A DNA stretch of 64,000 nucleotides from Amycolatopsis iheyensis (GTDB taxonomy: Bacteria; Actinomycetota; Actinomycetes; Mycobacteriales; Pseudonocardiaceae), in assembly GCF_024703995.1 (NCBI RefSeq), contig NZ_JAMXQV010000016.1, forward strand, positions 186,001 to 250,000. The letters are read 5' to 3'. Of the stretch, positions 60,001 to 64,000 are shown piece by piece. How positions within the stretch are numbered: position 1 is the first letter of the stretch; each line of letters opens with the position of its first letter. The notes under the pieces are model-generated. The model was not told the origin of the DNA. It did no database searches and saw only the letters and a program-made list of their open reading frames with translations. Both the position numbers and the translations under genes were made by a program.

Positions 60001-61032
60001 ATGCCTGAGTACGTGATCCTGGTCCACCCGTCCGCCAATCGGGTCTACGCCGCCTCCTCCCCCGCGCTGCTGCGTGCCGAGCTGGCGGTGTTCGGCGCGG
60101 CTTTGTCGGCCGAGCTGTCCGGGATCGAAGAGGTCGAGCTCGGCGGCGTCGGCTACGTGCGCTTCACCAGCTCCGCGCCGCTGGGCGAGCGCGACCTCGC
60201 GCTGCTGTCGAACCTCTCTTCGCTGTACGCGCTGTTCGAGCTGGGTGACGGCGTCCTGCGCCCGGTCACCGTGACGCCGCTGGCCAAGGCCGACTCGGAC
60301 CTGCTGACCATCCAGAAGTACCCCGGCAAGACCAACGAGTCGTTCACGAAGCTGCTGCTGAACGTCACGCTGCTGGCCACGACGGACCCGTTCTCGGCCA
60401 AGCCGAAGTACCTGCTCGACCCGCTCTGCGGCCGCGGCACCACGCTGAACCAGGCGATGATGTACGGCCTGCACGCCACCGGCCTCGACGTCGACGCCAA
60501 GGACTTCGAAGCCTACGAGGCGTTCATCAAGACCTGGCTGCGGAACAAGCGCGTCAAGCACACCGCCGACTCGGGACAGCTGCGCCGCAACAAGGTCCGC
60601 CTCGGCCGCCGCCTCGACATCGAGTACGCGCTCGACAAGGAAGCGTACAAAGCGGGCGACACCCGCAAGCTCACCTACTTCCAGGCCGACACGCTGACCA
60701 CCGACGAGGTGCTGCGCGCGAACTCCTGCGACGTGATCGTCACCGACGCGCCGTACGGCGTCCAGCACGGCAGCCACCGCGAAGCCGGCCTGCAGCGCAG
60801 CCCGCGTGACCTGCTCGCGGCGGCCGTCCCGGTGTGGACGCGGGTGCTGCGCCCCGGGGGCGCGCTCGGCATCTCGTGGAACACGACCGTGCTGCCGCGC
60901 GAAGAGCTCGTCGAGGTGCTGCGGAAGGCGGGGCTCGACGTCCGCGAAGGCGGGCCGTGGGCCGGGTTCGCCCACCGCGTCGACCAGGCCATCCTGCGTG
61001 ACCTGGTCGTCGCGGCGAAGCCCGCGTCCTAG
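60001..61032 (+). CDS. TRM11-like RNA methyltransferase
   Basis: 343 residues. SAM-binding LDPLCGRGTTLNQAM and catalytic TDAPYGVQHG (D/N-P-P-Y type, here DAPY) indicate an exocyclic-amine (N2-G or N6-A) methyltransferase acting on RNA. The N-terminal 150 residues are beta-rich and may recognise RNA, as in THUMP-bearing TRM11 proteins, though no clear THUMP is seen. ATG 7 nt after TACGCT. Its stop overlaps the convergent flotillin gene by 4 nt. Confidence 0.82.
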   Translation: MPEYVILVHPSANRVYAASSPALLRAELAVFGAALSAELSGIEEVELGGVGYVRFTSSAPLGERDLALLSNLSSLYALFELGDGVLRPVTVTPLAKADSDLLTIQKYPGKTNESFTKLLLNVTLLATTDPFSAKPKYLLDPLCGRGTTLNQAMMYGLHATGLDVDAKDFEAYEAFIKTWLRNKRVKHTADSGQLRRNKVRLGRRLDIEYALDKEAYKAGDTRKLTYFQADTLTTDEVLRANSCDVIVTDAPYGVQHGSHREAGLQRSPRDLLAAAVPVWTRVLRPGGALGISWNTTVLPREELVEVLRKAGLDVREGGPWAGFAHRVDQAILRDLVVAAKPAS

Positions 61033-62174
61033 GACTGCGTCAGCTCGGGCCTGGTGACCTGGCCGTTCTCCTCGGGCACGGGGGCAGGCGACGGCGGCGT
61101 GCTCAGGCCGCGCTTCACCGAGTCCAAGATGGACAGTCCCTGGCCGACCAGCCCGGCGGCCATCTCGCCCAGGCCGTCGGCGCCGTTGAGGATGTTGACG
61201 TTCGCGCCGGACAGCCCGCGGCCGGCTTCCTTGACGATCTGCGGCAGCTGGTCGATGAGCATCCGGTCGAGCGCGACCCGGTTGTTCGACGCGGCCGCCT
61301 CCGCCTGCACGCGCATCTTCTCGGCCTCGGCCAGCGCCAGGATCCGGATCCGCTCGGCTTCGGCGTCGGCGGGCTTGATCACTTCGGCCACCAGCTGCTG
61401 CTGCCGCAGCTCGGCCTCGCGCTGGGCCAGCTCGGTGCGCGCGTCGATGACCTCCTGCTGGGCCTTGGCCTGCGCGAGCGGCCCCGCCTGCGCGGCCTCG
61501 GCCTGCGCCGCCTCGACCTCGGCGCGGTACTGCGCCTGCACGATCGACGTCTGCCGGGCGTATTCCGCCTGCGTCCGCTGGGACTTCTGCTCGGCCTCCG
61601 CCGCGGTCTGGTTCGCCACCGCCTGGGCGATCTGGGCGTCCCGCTGGATCGCGGCGTTGTGCGGCGCGGCCATCGCGGCGATGTAGCCGAGCTTCATGTC
61701 GTCGATCGACTGGATCTGCAGCGCGTCGACGGTGAGCCCGATCTTCGCCATCTCCACCGCCGAGCCGTCCAGCACCTCGGTGGCGAGCTTCTGCCGCTCG
61801 GTGATGATCTCCTCGACCGTCATCGACCCGATGATCGAGCGCAGGTGACCGGCGAAGATCCGGCCGGTCAGCACCGACATCTGGTCCTGGTCGGAGAGGA
61901 ACCGCTGGCCGGCGTTGACGATGCTTTCGGTGTCGTTGCCGACCTTGAACGCGATCACCGCCCGCACCGTCAGGGCGATCGCCTGCTTGGTGACGCACAC
62001 TTCGGTCACTTCGGCCTCACACATCGAAAGCGTGAGGAACCGGACCTTCCGGAAGATCGGCATGACGAACGCACCGTGGCCGGTGACCACCCGGAACGGT
62101 GACGCGCCGCTGCTGTGCTTGCCCCCCGAGATCAGCATGGCTTCGTTGGGGGCCGGAACGCGATACCCGAACAT
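61029..62174 (-). CDS. Flotillin/SPFH-domain protein
   Basis: 381 residues. The SPFH (band 7) domain spans about 5-200 (VTKQAIALTVRAVIAFKVGN), then a long Ala/Glu/Gln coiled coil with EA repeats (about 200-320), then a Gly-rich C-terminus. There is no clear membrane helix; attachment is probably by the N-terminus. Flotillins scaffold membrane microdomains. AAGGA lies before the ATG; 8 nt separate it from the NfeD-like gene upstream. Confidence 0.88.
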   Translation of the reverse strand: MFGYRVPAPNEAMLISGGKHSSGASPFRVVTGHGAFVMPIFRKVRFLTLSMCEAEVTEVCVTKQAIALTVRAVIAFKVGNDTESIVNAGQRFLSDQDQMSVLTGRIFAGHLRSIIGSMTVEEIITERQKLATEVLDGSAVEMAKIGLTVDALQIQSIDDMKLGYIAAMAAPHNAAIQRDAQIAQAVANQTAAEAEQKSQRTQAEYARQTSIVQAQYRAEVEAAQAEAAQAGPLAQAKAQQEVIDARTELAQREAELRQQQLVAEVIKPADAEAERIRILALAEAEKMRVQAEAAASNNRVALDRMLIDQLPQIVKEAGRGLSGANVNILNGADGLGEMAAGLVGQGLSILDSVKRGLSTPPSPAPVPEENGQVTRPELTQS

Positions 62175-62182
62175 CGCTGTCC

Positions 62183-62410
62183 TTATTCAGAAGGATCCGA
62201 GGCGTCCCACGCCACGACGTCGACCGTGCGCCGGCCCCGGGTTTCCACGACCAGGACGGTCGTGCCCTTCGGCAGCTCCGTGTCGGACCAGGCCAGGAAG
62301 GTTTCCAAGCCGCCCCGGATCCTGATCAGCACCTCCCCGGGCCCCCGCTGCCCGCGGGTGCCGATGAGGAGGACTCCGGTGCGGCCGGCCGGGGACAGGT
62401 CGGAGTGCAT
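62183..62410 (-). CDS. Small NfeD-like OB-fold protein
   Basis: 75 residues. GEVLIRIRGGLETFLAWSDT and LPKGTTVLVVETRGRRTVDV follow the pattern of the NfeD soluble C-terminal OB domain, without its membrane part. NfeD genes are characteristically next to flotillin, and this one is 8 nt upstream of it. ATG after GGGAGG. Confidence 0.75.
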   Translation of the reverse strand: MHSDLSPAGRTGVLLIGTRGQRGPGEVLIRIRGGLETFLAWSDTELPKGTTVLVVETRGRRTVDVVAWDASDPSE

Positions 62411-62527
62411 GCGCCGACCTCCCTCGATGGCCGTCTCGGTGCGGGATCCCCCGCTGGCACCATTGTGCTCCCGGCGGCGGCCGGCGGCAGGCACTGTGAG
62501 GTTCCGATCAGGAGGCAACCGCGCCGC

Positions 62528-62533
62528 TATACT
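62528..62533 (+). promoter_or_regulatory. -10 box of the TetR gene (leaderless)
   Basis: TATACT, 7 nt before the GTG at 62541; the best hexamer in this window. Confidence 0.6.
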
Positions 62534-62540
62534 CCGGAGC

Positions 62541-63083
62541 GTGACCGCCGAGCCCCGCACCCTGCGCGCCGACGCCCGGCGCAACCGGGAGGCGCTCGTC
62601 GCGGCCGCACGGGAGGTCTTCGGCGCCAAGGGTGTCGACGCCCCGCTCGACGAGATCGCCCGCCGCGCCGAGGTCGCGATCGGCACGCTCTACAACCGGT
62701 TCCCGACGCGGGCCGACCTCGTCGAGGCCGCGTTCCTGCCGACGCTCGAAGAGGCGCGGGCCGCCGTCGACGAGGCGCTCGAGTGCGAAGACCCGTGGGA
62801 CGGCTTCGTGCTCTTCCTCGAGCGGTCCGTGCTGATGCAGGTCTCCGACCGCGGGTTCACCGAGGTCTGCTCGCGGGTGTTCGACCCGGCGTCCGGTCTC
62901 GAAAAAGCCAAGCAGGCCAACGCGTTCCGGATCAACCGGATCATCGCCCGTGCGCAGGAGGCCGGTGCGTTGCGGAAAGACTTCCGCGGGGAAGACCTCG
63001 CGATCGTGTTCGCCGCGGCGACGGCGACCCCCGGCTGGCGGCGCGCGCTCGGCATGGTCCTCGACGGGCTGCGGGTGCGATGA
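62541..63083 (+). CDS. TetR-family transcriptional regulator
   Basis: 180 residues. The HTH at about 12-58 includes APLDEIARRAEVAIGTLYNRF. The C-terminal ligand domain is of the usual size. No obvious operator palindrome was found in front of it. Its stop overlaps the next ATG (ATGA), so the methyltransferase is probably part of the same regulated unit. Confidence 0.9.
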   Translation: MTAEPRTLRADARRNREALVAAAREVFGAKGVDAPLDEIARRAEVAIGTLYNRFPTRADLVEAAFLPTLEEARAAVDEALECEDPWDGFVLFLERSVLMQVSDRGFTEVCSRVFDPASGLEKAKQANAFRINRIIARAQEAGALRKDFRGEDLAIVFAAATATPGWRRALGMVLDGLRVR

Positions 63084-63703
63084 CCTGGCTCGCGGACACC
63101 CGCACGTCCTACGACACGGTGGCGGCGAGCTACGCCGAGTTCGTTTCCGGCGCCCTCGAGGAGCAGCCGTACATGCGGGCGGCGCTGACGCTGTTCGCGG
63201 CCCAGGTCGACGGACCGGCGGTGGACGTCGGCTGCGGTCCCGGGCAGTTCACGGCGTTCCTGGACTCGCTCGGGCTGGACGTCGCCGGCATCGACCTTTC
63301 GCCGGCGATGGTCGAGCTGGCCCGGCAGGCCCACCCGGAGCTGCGGTTCGACGTCGGCTCGATGACGGACCTGGCGCTGCCCGACGCGTCGATGGCCGGG
63401 CTGCTGGCGTTCTGGTCGCTGATCCACGTCCCGGACGACGAGGTCCCGGTGGCGCTCGGGCACTTCCGGCGGGTGCTGCGGCCGGGTGGGTTGCTGATGA
63501 TCGGCTACCACGTCGGCGCCGGCACGCGGCTGAAGACCGAAGGCTACGGCGGGCACCCGATGCGGGTCCACGTCCACTTGCGACAGCCGTGGTGGCTGGC
63601 GAAGCGGGTGCGCGACGCCGGGTTCACCCTCGAGGCGGAGTGGGCGCTGAACCCGGAAAACCCAGTGTCCCAAGCGATCCTGTTCGCCCGCGCGTCAGCC
63701 TAG
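63080..63703 (+). CDS. SAM-dependent methyltransferase (Methyltransf_11/25)
   Basis: 207 residues. DVGCGPGQFTAFLD is motif I, AGIDLSPAMVELAR motif post-I, and FRRVLRPGGLLMIGYHVG the conserved strand 5 segment. Substrate unknown; being coupled to a TetR gene suggests modification of a small molecule sensed by the regulator. Confidence 0.85.
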   Translation: MTWLADTRTSYDTVAASYAEFVSGALEEQPYMRAALTLFAAQVDGPAVDVGCGPGQFTAFLDSLGLDVAGIDLSPAMVELARQAHPELRFDVGSMTDLALPDASMAGLLAFWSLIHVPDDEVPVALGHFRRVLRPGGLLMIGYHVGAGTRLKTEGYGGHPMRVHVHLRQPWWLAKRVRDAGFTLEAEWALNPENPVSQAILFARASA

Positions 63704-64000
63704 CCGCTGCCCCACGAACTTCAGGACGTCCGGCAGGATCCCCCGCCAGTACTCGTCCTTGTGCCCACCGGGCGAGAACTGCGCCACCGCGGGCGAAACC
63801 GCCTTCACCAGCTTGCGATCCGCGCCCAGGAACGGATCCGACTCACCGCACCAGACGCCGAGGCGGGCCGCGGGCAAGTCTTCGGTGTGCAGCAACGGTT
63901 CTTCCGCGCGCCAGTTGTCCTCGCCGGAGAACACCTTGCGGCTGCGGGCGTCCGGCCAGCTGACGAACAACGCGGCACTCGCCGTGGCCACCGCCTTGAG
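63695..64000 (-). CDS. Alpha/beta-hydrolase (esterase) C-terminal part, cut by window edge
   Basis: 101 residues visible, continuing past the right edge. LGVWCGESDPFLG carries a likely acidic catalytic residue and FSPGGHKDEYWRGILPDVL the catalytic His, resembling secreted esterases of the antigen-85/S-formylglutathione type. The nucleophile region is outside. Overlaps the methyltransferase stop by 9 nt. Confidence 0.65.
   Translation of the reverse strand, partial: LKAVATASAALFVSWPDARSRKVFSGEDNWRAEEPLLHTEDLPAARLGVWCGESDPFLGADRKLVKAVSPAVAQFSPGGHKDEYWRGILPDVLKFVGQRLG

Noticed and set aside
57823..61998. 1391-codon minus-strand frame across several genes
   Set aside because: Alternate-frame shadow of P450, DHH and flotillin genes; repetitive Arg/Gly composition.

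Overview
The window is high-GC DNA (around 70% G+C, GTG starts common, many leaderless promoters) from an actinomycete. Gene order and gene content fit Pseudonocardiaceae, most likely Amycolatopsis or a close relative; this assignment rests on recognised proteins and synteny, not on a search. The backbone is the conserved actinobacterial block that in Mycobacterium tuberculosis runs clgR-pspA, pgsA, ftsK, rnj, dapA, thyX, dapB, M16 peptidase, pnp, rpsO, ribF, truB, dinF-like MATE, DHH phosphoesterase, all on the minus strand here. Extra genes sit between the backbone genes.

Layout. 1-8.6 kb: end of a TgpA-like transglutaminase, DUF3040, DNA polymerase IV, a methyltransferase, a ParA ATPase, Nei2 glycosylase, adenosine deaminase. 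8.6-12 kb: a structured intergenic region with a tiny ORF behind a near-perfect extended Shine-Dalgarno, an acetyltransferase, pyrD, and an amidase/allophanate-hydrolase relative that has lost its catalytic residues. 12.3-18.3 kb: envelope-stress cluster (ClgR, PspA, PspM-like), cinA C-domain, pgsA, rimO, and divergent argA. 18.4-30 kb: secreted phospholipase A2, nitroreductase, ftsK, acyltransferase, secreted phospholipase D-like protein, flavodoxin, two transporters, and a VWA lipoprotein-like protein. 30-37.3 kb: RNase J, dapA, a receptor Ser/Thr kinase, mntH with a dyad over its promoter, an ACT protein, thyX. 37.4-45 kb: the accessory stretch between thyX and dapB, with an RHH-DUF4097 operon, a single-polypeptide cyclase-CNB-TIR protein, a YcaQ-type DNA glycosylase and several membrane proteins. 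45.3-53.4 kb: dapB, M16 peptidase, pnp, rpsO, thpR, ribF, truB. 53.4-64 kb: VOC protein, SDR, MFS, MATE, P450, DHH phosphoesterase, a TRM11-like methyltransferase, flotillin with an NfeD-like partner, TetR with a methyltransferase, and the end of an esterase-like protein.

Most notable: the protein at 39049-41067 joins a class III nucleotide-cyclase-like domain, a canonical cyclic-nucleotide-binding domain, a second degenerate one, and a TIR domain with the expected catalytic Glu. It looks like a two-gene Pycsar defence system (cyclase plus cNMP-gated TIR effector) collapsed into one chain, with its own terminator-insulated transcription unit. Also notable are two families of intergenic inverted repeats: family A, 21-nt periodic units filling the gaps at four loci and abutting stop codons, and family B, three-armed repeats able to form two mutually exclusive long perfect stems at two loci. 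About nineteen genes have a TANNNT-like -10 placed 6-8 nt before the start codon, as expected for leaderless transcripts; one divergent pair has overlapping -10 boxes.

No tRNA, rRNA, CRISPR array, insertion sequence or prophage was recognised.
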